Source of the DNA: an uncultured Chitinophagaceae bacterium
Lineage (GTDB): Bacteria; Bacteroidota; Bacteroidia; Chitinophagales; Chitinophagaceae
Assembly: GCA_936908745.1 (NCBI GenBank)
Contig: CAKZFX010000002.1
Location: 1-38,546, forward strand
DNA length: 38,546 nt
Direction: 5' to 3'
In this document: piece by piece, positions 1 through 7,401 of the stretch
Position numbering within the stretch: the first letter of the stretch is position 1
Layout of the letters: every line of letters begins with the position of its first letter
Translations under genes and position numbers: made by a program
The notes under the pieces: generated by a model
Database searches by the model: none
Told to the model about the DNA's origin: nothing
What the model saw: the letters and a program-made list of their open reading frames with translations, nothing else

Positions 1-1169
1 TCCTGATGCAGGTACCAGGCTGGATGTCACTGGTGGACATGTATAATAACATTCCTTACAGCGAAGCATTCAAACTGGAACAAACACTGACTCCGAAATA
101 TGATGATGCACAGGCCATCTATAATGACCTGGTAAGCCGTATTACGTATGCAAGCGATAAAATTAAAAATGCGGCAGGAGAAGTGGATCCGATACTTGTA
201 AGCGCCGATGTAATGTTCAGGGGAAACGTGACCATGTGGTTGAAATTTGCAAATACATTGAAACTGAAGCTGGCTATTCACCAGTCACAGGTGCCGGGAT
301 TTTCTCCTGCATCTATTCTGAGCACAGTAACAGCAGATGGTTATCTTGGAGCGGGCGAAACAGCTGCTGTTGGGCCGGTGCCTGTTGCTAATTCACTGAA
401 TGGGAATTTTATTGTTTCTAATGGAAAACTAAATCCTTTTTGGAATTCGTATAAATCTGACTATGCCGGTGTAGCTACCAATGAATTCTACAGGGCAAAT
501 AACTATGTCCTTAACATGTTAAAGGACAATAATGATGTACGTTATAACCGGTACTTCTCACTGTCTACAACAAATGGCGTATATGCGGGTGTGACCTATG
601 GCAGTCCGCCAGATGAATCTTACAATGCAGGCAGAACATCCAATGTATCGGGCCCCGGACTGGCTGTTAGTAATATCCAGCCGCAATGGGTACTTACTTC
701 GGTTGAGTCTATGTTCCTGCAAGCCGAAGCCATTGCAAGAAACTGGATACCGGGCGATGCTAAAACAGCTTATGAGAATGCTGTAAAAGAATCATTTACC
801 TACCTGTCAGTTCCTGACGCCGCAACACAAGCCAATGTGTACCTGGCCCAGCAAACCGTTTCAAGTACTCCTCATCCTGTTTCAAATTGGGAATTTGTTG
901 CATCGGGCACTACTACACAAAAGGTAGCATTTATCGCTATGCAAAAATACTTATCACTGGTAGGTATCAACAACCTGGAAGCATGGACTGATTACAGGAG
1001 GCTGAATGTGCCATCTAACATTCCAATCTCTGTAAATCCTGCAAGAATTTCAAACACTATACCGATCAGGTTATTGTATTCATCTACAGAGTATAGCTAC
1101 AACCAGGCGAATGTGTCTGCTCAAGGAAGCATCAACCAGTTTACGTCGCCAATTTTCTGGGATCGTTAA
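1..1169 (+). CDS. SusD/RagB-family outer-membrane lipoprotein, C-terminal part
   Basis: This is the C-terminal part of a SusD-like nutrient-binding lipoprotein; the gene enters from the left edge, with the first full codon at 3 and the stop at 1167-1169. About 388 residues are visible, so the signal peptide and lipobox are outside the window. The visible part has the SusD-like_2 pattern: an early segment reading VDMYNNIPYSEA, a TPR-like helical stretch with a WLKFANTLKLKLAIH helix, and a late helix with the motif MQKYLSLVGINNLEAWTDYRR, followed by IPIRLLYSSTEYSYN near the end. In this family the protein sits on the outer face of the outer membrane as a lid of a SusC TonB-dependent channel, and the SusC gene is expected just upstream, outside the window. 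The substrate cannot be read from the sequence. It is followed after 24 bases by a second lipoprotein gene, probably in the same operon. Confidence 0.9.
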   Translation, partial: LMQVPGWMSLVDMYNNIPYSEAFKLEQTLTPKYDDAQAIYNDLVSRITYASDKIKNAAGEVDPILVSADVMFRGNVTMWLKFANTLKLKLAIHQSQVPGFSPASILSTVTADGYLGAGETAAVGPVPVANSLNGNFIVSNGKLNPFWNSYKSDYAGVATNEFYRANNYVLNMLKDNNDVRYNRYFSLSTTNGVYAGVTYGSPPDESYNAGRTSNVSGPGLAVSNIQPQWVLTSVESMFLQAEAIARNWIPGDAKTAYENAVKESFTYLSVPDAATQANVYLAQQTVSSTPHPVSNWEFVASGTTTQKVAFIAMQKYLSLVGINNLEAWTDYRRLNVPSNIPISVNPARISNTIPIRLLYSSTEYSYNQANVSAQGSINQFTSPIFWDR

Positions 1170-1193
1170 CCCGTAACTCTTAAATAATTGAAA

Positions 1194-2135
1194 ATGAAAA
1201 AAATTATAAATGTTTTGGGTGTGGCTGCAGTGGCTTTAACACTCACCTCATGCCTTAAAGATAAGCCTGTCAACAGTTTGGAGTATGGTATGACAAACTA
1301 TGACAAGCAGAAAATCGTGGAGCTGGCTGCTCCGCCTAATCACCTGGCAAACTTTGCTATGGACTTTGTGGATTCTGCAGTAATGCTTGATGTGGCAACG
1401 GTAAATGTTGCTGCCGACCAAGCTGCCTCAGAAAATGTGATTGTAACCGTTTCATTGGCAAATACGGCAAGAATGGTGGCAGATTATAACACTGCTAACA
1501 TGAGAAGTGTGGTTGAAATGCCAGCTTCTTTTTATACGATGCCAAATGGCCTGTCTGTAACTGTTACAGCTGGCAGCAGGACGGCTGCTATAAAAGCAGC
1601 TGTTAATGCAATCAACTTTGACCCCACTTCTACTTATGCAATAGGTTTCACTATTACGACTGTTGATAAACAAGGGTACACGATTAGCGGCAACTTTGAT
1701 GAATTGCTGGTACTTTTTACTGCAAAAAATAAATATGATGGTATATACACGCTGACAGGTTATCATAACAGGGTTCCTTATAATTTTCCATATGAAACAA
1801 CTATGCATATGGTGACAGTAGGACCTTCTTCGGTTGCTTTTTACTGGCCATCTGCCATCTCTGTTGGTCACCCGATCGGTGTCGGAGCTGGCAATAATCT
1901 AAGCTGGTATGGTTCATCAGTTGCGCCAGCAGTAACATTTGACTTGACCACAAATCTTGTGACAAATGTATATAATACAGATCCTGCCGGTCCCCCAATG
2001 GCTGTATTTACAGGTACCGGAAGCCGGGTAGGTAAATGGGATCCTGTAACAAAGAAAATAGTGGTTGACTGGAATTATAATAACAATCCTATGCGGGCAT
2101 TCTTCGATGACCTTGAATACGAAGGGCCAAGGTAG
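1194..2135 (+). CDS. Surface lipoprotein with DUF1735/BT_3987-like N-terminal domain
   Basis: A 313-residue lipoprotein. The N-terminus MKKIINVLGVAAVALTLTSC is a type II signal peptide with a lipobox (LTSC). I start at the ATG at 1194, because an in-frame TTG at 1188 only adds two residues before it. The region after the Cys resembles the DUF1735 / BT_3987 domain found behind SusD genes: an early beta domain containing DFVDSAVMLDVATVNVAADQ and an IGFTITTVDKQG strand near the middle. The C-terminus has a beta-rich segment ending in FFDDLEYEGPR, resembling DUF4361-type tails of such proteins. It probably acts as an accessory glycan- or ligand-binding surface protein of the SusCD locus. It follows the SusD gene by 24 bases and is closed by a strong hairpin terminator. 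The family name is by recognition only. Confidence 0.75.
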   Translation: MKKIINVLGVAAVALTLTSCLKDKPVNSLEYGMTNYDKQKIVELAAPPNHLANFAMDFVDSAVMLDVATVNVAADQAASENVIVTVSLANTARMVADYNTANMRSVVEMPASFYTMPNGLSVTVTAGSRTAAIKAAVNAINFDPTSTYAIGFTITTVDKQGYTISGNFDELLVLFTAKNKYDGIYTLTGYHNRVPYNFPYETTMHMVTVGPSSVAFYWPSAISVGHPIGVGAGNNLSWYGSSVAPAVTFDLTTNLVTNVYNTDPAGPPMAVFTGTGSRVGKWDPVTKKIVVDWNYNNNPMRAFFDDLEYEGPR

Positions 2136-2157
2136 ATTTATGTATATATAAAATCTG

Positions 2158-2191
2158 AAAAGAGGCTGTCTCCAGGGAGATAGCCTCTTTT
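2158..2191 (+). terminator. Rho-independent terminator of the SusD operon
   Basis: The arms AAAGAGGCTGTCTC and GAGATAGCCTCTTT pair with one mismatch around a short CAGG loop and run into a T-rich end. It lies 22 bases after the lipoprotein stop. Confidence 0.85.
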
Positions 2192-2561
2192 ATGTTTATT
2201 CATTCGCCGGTAAACTCACTTAGAGTTTAGTATACAATCCCTTGAATTTTTCTTACCTGCCTTGTCTTTCTCTTGAGAAAACATGTCTGTTTAATAAGAC
2301 AATCTTCAATAAAGAATATGACAAAAAAGATATACAATCTTCTATTCCTTTGTAACTATTCAAAAGTTAATTGCACTAAATATTATAAGTGCAAGACGAT
2401 TAAAAAACGATAACTCATTTAAAGCTCCGGCCTCATACATTTTTTGATGCTGATTTTAGCATAGCGTTAATTTTAGCATTGATTTTCAACAAATCCGAGA
2501 CTGTCATTCCTGGCGGTCTTTTTTTATGCAGTGAAATGTCAGCTTGAATTAGCATTGTTGG
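2192..2561. other. Noncoding gap between the SusD operon and the SPOR gene
   Basis: AT-rich with no supported reading frame. It contains a small perfect inverted repeat TTGCACT / AGTGCAA (2371-2377 and 2388-2394). A weaker hairpin with a T-run (AGACTG at 2498-2503, CGGTCT at 2514-2519, followed by T) could terminate a small plus-strand RNA. The heptamer TTAGCAT occurs twice within a short distance near 2455-2480. No function can be assigned. Confidence 0.4.
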
Positions 2562-2595
2562 TATAAAAAAATAACCCGCCGTTGGGCAGGTTATA
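2562..2595 (-). terminator. Terminator of the SPOR-protein gene
   Basis: On the minus strand AACCTGCC and GGCGGGTT pair around CAAC, followed by ATTTTTTT. It lies about 25 bases past the stop of the minus-strand gene ending at 2618. Confidence 0.75.
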
Positions 2596-2617
2596 ATGCT
2601 ATTTTTTTAAACTTATT

Positions 2618-3073
2618 CTATTCTATTACTTCTTCTTCTATTTTACCCGGTTTCACTTCTACTTTGTCAGGCATCACAAACACACCTTTGGGAAAATAAA
2701 CGTTCAGTTTTTTACGATAATCCTCGGCATCTTTCCGGTCTTTGAAATTGCCGACTTTCAGTTTATAATAAGGCGACTGGTGCCACATATAAGCTTTCAA
2801 TTCAGGAAAATAAGTATACACTTTTGTTTTAGCAGCCAGTGCTTCATCCCGGTTGTTGGTGGTGATCACCATCAGGCGAAAACCTTTTACGATACGGCGG
2901 GCATCACGGCTGGTCACTTCGTTGATCTGTGCTTGTTTTTTTACCAGCAGATCAAGACGCGGGTCTTTATGTACCGTAACGGAACTGGTATCCGTTATAG
3001 TCGTTGATCCTGTTTCCTGCGCCCATAAACAAAAAGAGAAAAAACTAAAGAGAGCGGTGAGTAAATATTTCAT
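2618..3073 (-). CDS. Exported SPOR-domain protein
   Basis: A 151-residue protein with a cleavable signal peptide (MKYLLTALFSFFSFCLWAQ). A short charged linker leads into a C-terminal SPOR-like domain, about residues 60-140. Its two repeats are visible: FRLMVITTNNRDEALAAK...FPELKAYMWHQSPYYKLKVGNF split into a strand-helix-strand and then KDRKDAEDYRKKLNVYFP followed by a final strand GVFVMPD. SPOR domains bind denuded septal peptidoglycan, so a periplasmic cell-wall role is likely. It is a single gene with its own terminator. The start ATG directly precedes the signal peptide. Confidence 0.8.
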   Translation of the reverse strand: MKYLLTALFSFFSFCLWAQETGSTTITDTSSVTVHKDPRLDLLVKKQAQINEVTSRDARRIVKGFRLMVITTNNRDEALAAKTKVYTYFPELKAYMWHQSPYYKLKVGNFKDRKDAEDYRKKLNVYFPKGVFVMPDKVEVKPGKIEEEVIE

Positions 3074-3210
3074 AGATAAGAAGTGTTCAAAAAGTTTACC
3101 AAAAATAGACAGTTTATCGTTCCTGGTTTATTGTTTATCGTTATATAAAACAGAAATCTTCATTTTTATAGTGAAAATAGTGCTAAAAGCGAACCACAAA
3201 CTATCAACTG

Positions 3211-4161
3211 CTAGTAACCGCCACCCGCACCTGCGATATTTTCAACAGGATGCCAGGTTGTTTTAATCTCCTGTGTGTCCATGATGAAATAAGGCGACTG
3301 TCCTTCTTCAGCATACCAGTTTACATTGTCATAAAAAAACACACGTTTAAGGTTACTGGCCGACTTTTCCCGCATCATCTTCTGCGTATCAGAATCGTTT
3401 TCACAATAAATGGTTGCATTTACGTCCATATGGTCCACAAACCAGCTTGCCAGTTCTGAAGGTTTACCTGTTAAAATATTAACAACGCCACCGGGAAGAT
3501 CAGAGGAGTTCAAGACTTCGGCAAAGGTTACGGCGCACAACGGTTTGGTTTCGGAAGCGAGAACGATGCAGGTATTGCCTCCTGCGATCACAGGTGCAAT
3601 TACTGAAACCAGTCCTAACAATGAATCGCCTTGTGGCGCAACGATGGAAACAACGCCCATTGGTTCAGGAACTGAAAAATTGAAATGCGAAGAAGCTACC
3701 GGGTTCACAGCGCTGAATAACTGTTGAAACTTGTCGCACCAGCCTGCATAATAGATCAGGCGGTCAATAGCCAGTGTTACTTCCTTTTCGGCTTTAGCTT
3801 TTGTATTGTCTTGCTGTATCAGTTCTTCCATAAACTGTGCTTTTCTTCCTTCCAGCATTTCGGCCATGCGATACAAAATCTGCGAACGGTTGAATGCCGC
3901 ACGACCCGCCCAGCCACTGGCTGCGCCTCTTGCAGCTATCACAGCATCACGAAAATCTTTTCGTGAACTTAAACATACATTGGCCAGTTTTTTACCGGCT
4001 GCGTTTGTTGGAATATAATAGCGGCCTGACTCCGTTCTTGGAAACTGTCCGCCGATATAAATCTTATAGGTCTTCAACACCTCTAGTCGCTTAGTGCTGT
4101 TTGTTTTTTCCAAACCGTTTTCGCTTACTTTCAGTGACGATTTTTTTATTGCTTTTTCCAT
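3211..4161 (-). CDS. Truncated aldehyde-dehydrogenase-like protein without catalytic residues
   Basis: A 316-residue protein similar to the N-terminal, cofactor-binding part of aldehyde dehydrogenases. It shows YKIYIGGQFPRTESGRYY, the helix IDRLIYYAGWCDKFQQLF, a VPEPMGVVSIVAP segment, PVIAGGNTCIVLAS, and LPGGVVNILTG. It ends near where the family carries the general-base Glu (ELGG) and the nucleophile Cys, and neither is present. Typical ALDHs are about 480-500 residues. It lies 91 bases downstream of a complete ALDH in the same direction, and with deoC further upstream the cluster fits a deoxyribose-phosphate to acetate pathway. A structural or regulatory partner of the active enzyme is possible. 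A decayed duplicate is less likely because the frame is open and ends cleanly. The role is inferred. Confidence 0.8.
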   Translation of the reverse strand: MEKAIKKSSLKVSENGLEKTNSTKRLEVLKTYKIYIGGQFPRTESGRYYIPTNAAGKKLANVCLSSRKDFRDAVIAARGAASGWAGRAAFNRSQILYRMAEMLEGRKAQFMEELIQQDNTKAKAEKEVTLAIDRLIYYAGWCDKFQQLFSAVNPVASSHFNFSVPEPMGVVSIVAPQGDSLLGLVSVIAPVIAGGNTCIVLASETKPLCAVTFAEVLNSSDLPGGVVNILTGKPSELASWFVDHMDVNATIYCENDSDTQKMMREKSASNLKRVFFYDNVNWYAEEGQSPYFIMDTQEIKTTWHPVENIAGAGGGY

Positions 4162-4167
4162 ATAATA

Positions 4168-4246
4168 GAACGCAGATTTTTAAGATTATAATGATTTTCG
4201 CTGATATGATCATAACTATTCTTAATAATCATGATTATCAGCGTTC
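4168..4246. repeat. Intergenic imperfect dyad between the two ALDH genes
   Basis: GAACGC at 4168-4173 and GCGTTC at 4241-4246 are the ends of an imperfect inverted repeat with GATTATAATGATT / AATCATGATTATC-like inner arms and TTTCGCTGATATGATC in the middle. Part of it resembles the CAGCGAAAACCAGCG text at 18860 and may be a dispersed intergenic repeat. Confidence 0.45.
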
Positions 4247-4252
4247 AATTCT

Positions 4253-5749
4253 CTAAATGACGTTTACGTAAGCCGATAGTCCATGCAAACCGCCTTCTCT
4301 TCCAAAGCCACTTTCTTTATAGCCACCAAACGGCGAAGTGGGATCAAACTTGTTGAACGTATTGGCCCAAACCACACCAGCTCTCATTCGTTTGGTCATG
4401 TTGAAAATTTTAGAACCTTTATCTGTCCATACACCAGCGCTTAAGCCATAGGGGGAATTGTTGGCTTTTTCAATCACTTCATCATCCGTACGGAAAGTGA
4501 GGATAGCCAGTACAGGACCAAAAATTTCTTCCTGTGCAATGCGGTTACTTTGCGCCACATTAGTAAACAATGTCGGGCGACAGAAAAAACCTTTGCCCGG
4601 CAGGCGGCAACTGCTTTCATATAGTTCAGCGCCTTCCTGTTTACCTATCTTAATATATTTATGAATCGTATCTAATTGCTGTCTTGAATTAATGGCACCG
4701 ATGTCTGTGTTCTTATCCAGGGGATCGCCGACAATTAACGACTCCAGCCTGTCTTTTAATTTTCGTATTACTTCTTTCGCTACCGATTCCTGCACATACA
4801 ATCTTGAACCAGCACAACAAACATGGCCCTGGTTAAAAAATATACCATTGATCACACCTTCCACCGCCTGGTCAATAGGGGCGTCTTCAAAAATGATATT
4901 CGCTGCTTTGCCGCCTAATTCCAATGTTGCTTTTTTATTCGTACCGGCAATAGCCCGTTGAATGATCTTGCCCACATCGGTTGATCCGGTAAAAGCAATC
5001 TTATTAATGTCAGGATGATTGACGATCGCTGCGCCAGTAGCACCCGCACCGGTGATAATGTTGACCACACCCGGAGGCAAATCAGCTTCCTGCAAAATTT
5101 CTCCGAGTTTCAAAGCTGTTAAAGGTGTTGTTTCAGCAGGCTTCAATACAACGGTGTTACCTGTTGCCAGGGCTGGCGCAATTTTCCATGCTGCCATCAA
5201 CAAAGGAAAATTCCATGGAATGATCTGCCCGGCCACGCCCAATGGTTCTGTTCTCCGGTTAGGAAAAGCATACTCCAGTTTATCGGCCCAGCCTGCATAA
5301 TAAAAGAAATGATTGGCTGCAGTTGGCACATCAAAATCACGGCTTTCTTTGATGGGTTTACCGCCATCGAGTGATTCGATGATCGCCAGTTCCCTTGCTT
5401 TCTCCTGCATAATGCGGGCGATGCGGAAAATATACTTAGCCCTTTCTTTGGCAGGCATTTTCTTCCATACTTTATCATAGGCTGTTCTCGCCGCTGCCAC
5501 TGCTTTATTTACATCCGCTTCGTTAGCATCTGCCACTTCACTTAGTTTCTCTTCATTGGCAGGATTGATCGTATCAAAATATTTCTTTGACAACGGTTTT
5601 TGCCATTCGCCATTAATAAACAAATCGTATTGCTTGTTAATGGTTGCGGCACTTTTACTTTCGGGCGCAGGTGCATAAGTCCACGACGTATCAAACTTTA
5701 ATTTGATCGTGTTGCTTTTCTTCGGCGCTGCTTTCTTTTTTGTAGCCAT
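4253..5749 (-). CDS. NAD(P)-dependent aldehyde dehydrogenase
   Basis: A 498-residue complete aldehyde dehydrogenase. The N-terminus is Lys- and Ala-rich (MATKKKAAPKK), followed by the fold's start at YDLFINGEWQKP (about 41-52). Seen in order: GQIIPWNFPLLMAAWK (substrate/cofactor region, 174-189), VLKPAETTPL, the Rossmann segment IAFTGSTDVGK (251-261), ELGGKAANII with general base Glu277, and GHVCCAGSR with nucleophile Cys311. A C-terminal EEIFGPVL motif and PFGGYKESGFGRE complete the family pattern. Together with deoC it probably oxidises acetaldehyde, released by DeoC from deoxyribose 5-phosphate, to acetate. The specific substrate is inferred from context. The truncated ALDH-like gene lies downstream and a four-helix-bundle ORF separates it from deoC. 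Confidence 0.92.
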   Translation of the reverse strand: MATKKKAAPKKSNTIKLKFDTSWTYAPAPESKSAATINKQYDLFINGEWQKPLSKKYFDTINPANEEKLSEVADANEADVNKAVAAARTAYDKVWKKMPAKERAKYIFRIARIMQEKARELAIIESLDGGKPIKESRDFDVPTAANHFFYYAGWADKLEYAFPNRRTEPLGVAGQIIPWNFPLLMAAWKIAPALATGNTVVLKPAETTPLTALKLGEILQEADLPPGVVNIITGAGATGAAIVNHPDINKIAFTGSTDVGKIIQRAIAGTNKKATLELGGKAANIIFEDAPIDQAVEGVINGIFFNQGHVCCAGSRLYVQESVAKEVIRKLKDRLESLIVGDPLDKNTDIGAINSRQQLDTIHKYIKIGKQEGAELYESSCRLPGKGFFCRPTLFTNVAQSNRIAQEEIFGPVLAILTFRTDDEVIEKANNSPYGLSAGVWTDKGSKIFNMTKRMRAGVVWANTFNKFDPTSPFGGYKESGFGREGGLHGLSAYVNVI

Positions 5750-5756
5750 TGGCTGT

Positions 5757-5836
5757 TTGTTTAAAGTTCAAAGTCTGAAGTTTAAGGTTGTATCAGACTT
5801 TTTCCTCTTTAGTTTAAAGTTTCAAGTTTTATGTCT
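5757..5836. repeat. AT-rich degenerate intergenic repeat (GTTTAAAGTT type)
   Basis: Imperfect repeats of a unit like GTTTAAAGTT / AGTTTAAGGTT occur several times here, for example TTTAAAGTTCAAAGT, GAAGTTTAAGGTT and AGTTTAAAGTTTCAAG. Related text occurs at 6265-6305 and 19036-19110. This copy lies on one side of the four-helix-bundle ORF. Confidence 0.55.
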
Positions 5837-5844
5837 AAAGTTCT

Positions 5845-6240
5845 TTAAGTGGATTTTTTCCTACTACCCGCTACATCACTTTTTAGCAGGTATTTTATAA
5901 AGTTTTGAATTAATCCGTTTATTAACTCTGTTTCTAATTTTAGCTTCTGGAATTCATCCTCGGAAATATATCCCCGGTCAAACGACCTGTATAACTGTGA
6001 TCTTAACTCTCCACAAGAACCTTTCGCATACCCGAGAAATTGTACAAACTCGCCTTTTGTTCCTCTTTCAAAGCCTTCGGCAATATTATCCATGATAGAG
6101 CCGGATGATCCTTCAATTTGTTGTACGAGCCTGAAATTTCTTTTAAACCGGTTCTCATCAATCAGTTTTCCTAAAGTTGCGCAAAGAACTCTTGCTTTCT
6201 TCCAGCTTTCGATGTCTTCAAAAGATTTAATAGTAGCCAT
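5845..6240 (-). CDS. Four-helix-bundle protein (S23 / IVS-ORF family)
   Basis: A 131-residue protein that matches the small four-helix-bundle family related to ORFs in 23S rRNA intervening sequences and to diversity-generating-retroelement Avd proteins. Visible signs are the opening FEDIESWKKARVLCATLGKLI, the central motif QIEGSSGSIMDNIAEGFERG, and FVQFLGYAKGSCGELRSQLYRS. Length (about 115-130) is typical. The family is basic and thought to bind nucleic acid, but its cellular role is unknown. It sits between deoC and the ALDH and is flanked on both sides by GTTTAAAGTT-type repeats, which suggests it was inserted into a metabolic cluster. No reverse transcriptase or variable repeat is visible nearby, so a diversity-generating retroelement is not supported. 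Confidence 0.85.
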   Translation of the reverse strand: MATIKSFEDIESWKKARVLCATLGKLIDENRFKRNFRLVQQIEGSSGSIMDNIAEGFERGTKGEFVQFLGYAKGSCGELRSQLYRSFDRGYISEDEFQKLKLETELINGLIQNFIKYLLKSDVAGSRKKST

Positions 6241-6264
6241 AGGGTAAAATTTATATTGTAACGT

Positions 6265-6305
6265 CGAACTAAACTCTAAACCTGAGACCTTAAACCTTAA
6301 ACTCC
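6265..6305. repeat. AT-rich degenerate intergenic repeat, second copy
   Basis: Text of the type AACTCTAAACCTGAGACC and CCTTAAACCTTAAACTCC, the complement of the AGTTTAAGGTT motif at 5757-5836. It flanks the other side of the four-helix-bundle ORF. Confidence 0.5.
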
Positions 6306-7226
6306 TTAATCCACCGAGAAATAATTCGCACTTTGATACAATCCCGTATGCTCTTTTACAATCTGCATCAATACATCATTGGCCAAACTGCTGGCACCAA
6401 AACGAAACCATTCATTGTTCAGCCAATCTTCACCCAGCACTTCTTTTACCATCACTAAATAATGCAAAGCCAGTTTTGACTTGGAAATGCCACCCGCAGG
6501 TTTCATCCCGATCATTTTGCCGGTCTTATAATAAAAATCACGGATCGCTTCCAGCATTACCAGTGTCACCGGCATAGTGGCCGCAGGCTGTATTTTTCCT
6601 GTTGATGTTTTAATAAAATCGGCGCCGGCATGCATTGCAATATCAGATGCACGGCGTACTTTATCATAGGTGCCAAGTTCACCTGTTTCTAAGATCACTT
6701 TCAATCTTGCATCACCACAGGCCTCTTTGATAGCCGCAATTTCATCAAACACAAAATTGTATTCGCCGGCATGAAACTTTCCACGGCTGATCACCATATC
6801 AATTTCGTCTGCGCCTTCGGCAACGGCATATTTGGTATCTCTTATTTTTACATCTCTTGGCGCTTGCCCGCTCGGGAAGGCGGTGGAAACAGACGCTACT
6901 TTTATTCCTGAATCGCCCAATGCTTTTTTAGCCACTTTTACCATACTGGGATAAACGCAGATAGCTGCAACGGTGGGCAGGCCAGGCACCGCATCGTGCG
7001 GGTGCATGGCTTTGTAGCAAAGCTGTTTTACTTTGCCATCCGTATCTTTCCCTTCCAGCGTGGTCAGGTCGATCATGTTCAGCACCAGCTTCAACCCGTT
7101 CAGTTTGGACTCTTTCTTGAGACTTCTTTTGGTAAAACGTGAAGCCCGTTCCTCCACACCCACCTGGTCGATGCGGGGCGACAAGGAAAAATCCGGGATC
7201 ATCATTGCGTGTTTGGCAATAGCCAT
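6306..7226 (-). CDS. deoC: Deoxyribose-phosphate aldolase
   Basis: A 306-residue class I aldolase that cleaves 2-deoxy-D-ribose 5-phosphate to acetaldehyde and glyceraldehyde 3-phosphate in deoxynucleoside breakdown. The motif GADFIKTSTGK places the Schiff-base Lys at residue 206. The paired acid/base elements are GADEIDMVISRG (about 138-149) and VILETGELGTYD (about 178-188), and PAGGISKSKLA forms the phosphate-binding end. The protein is longer than the about 220-260-residue bacterial form at its N-terminus, with an extra helical segment of about 45 residues (ERASRFTKRSLKKES). The ATG start at 7226 leads straight into this extension. It heads a minus-strand cluster with two ALDH-family genes, which suggests that acetaldehyde is oxidised in the same pathway. 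Confidence 0.94.
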   Translation of the reverse strand: MAIAKHAMMIPDFSLSPRIDQVGVEERASRFTKRSLKKESKLNGLKLVLNMIDLTTLEGKDTDGKVKQLCYKAMHPHDAVPGLPTVAAICVYPSMVKVAKKALGDSGIKVASVSTAFPSGQAPRDVKIRDTKYAVAEGADEIDMVISRGKFHAGEYNFVFDEIAAIKEACGDARLKVILETGELGTYDKVRRASDIAMHAGADFIKTSTGKIQPAATMPVTLVMLEAIRDFYYKTGKMIGMKPAGGISKSKLALHYLVMVKEVLGEDWLNNEWFRFGASSLANDVLMQIVKEHTGLYQSANYFSVD

Positions 7227-7401
7227 ATAATATACATTAAGTTACCAAAGGTAGTCAAACTTTAAGCCTGTCCAAATCCCTGTCGCAGTGCTTTTACCGC
7301 TTATAAACCTGTTATTTTTATATGGATCAATTATTTTAAATTCGGACTCGCTTATCCTACCGGGAATTCTATCATATCATCAAAACTCAAAAAACACTGT
7401 A

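Noticed and set aside
1452..1871. Long minus-strand frame inside the lipoprotein gene
   Set aside because: It is a shadow of the plus-strand gene, with an unusual Arg/Cys/Ser-rich composition and no domain.
5845..6240. Diversity-generating retroelement accessory protein (Avd)
   Set aside because: The fold family fits, but no reverse transcriptase, template repeat or variable repeat lies nearby.
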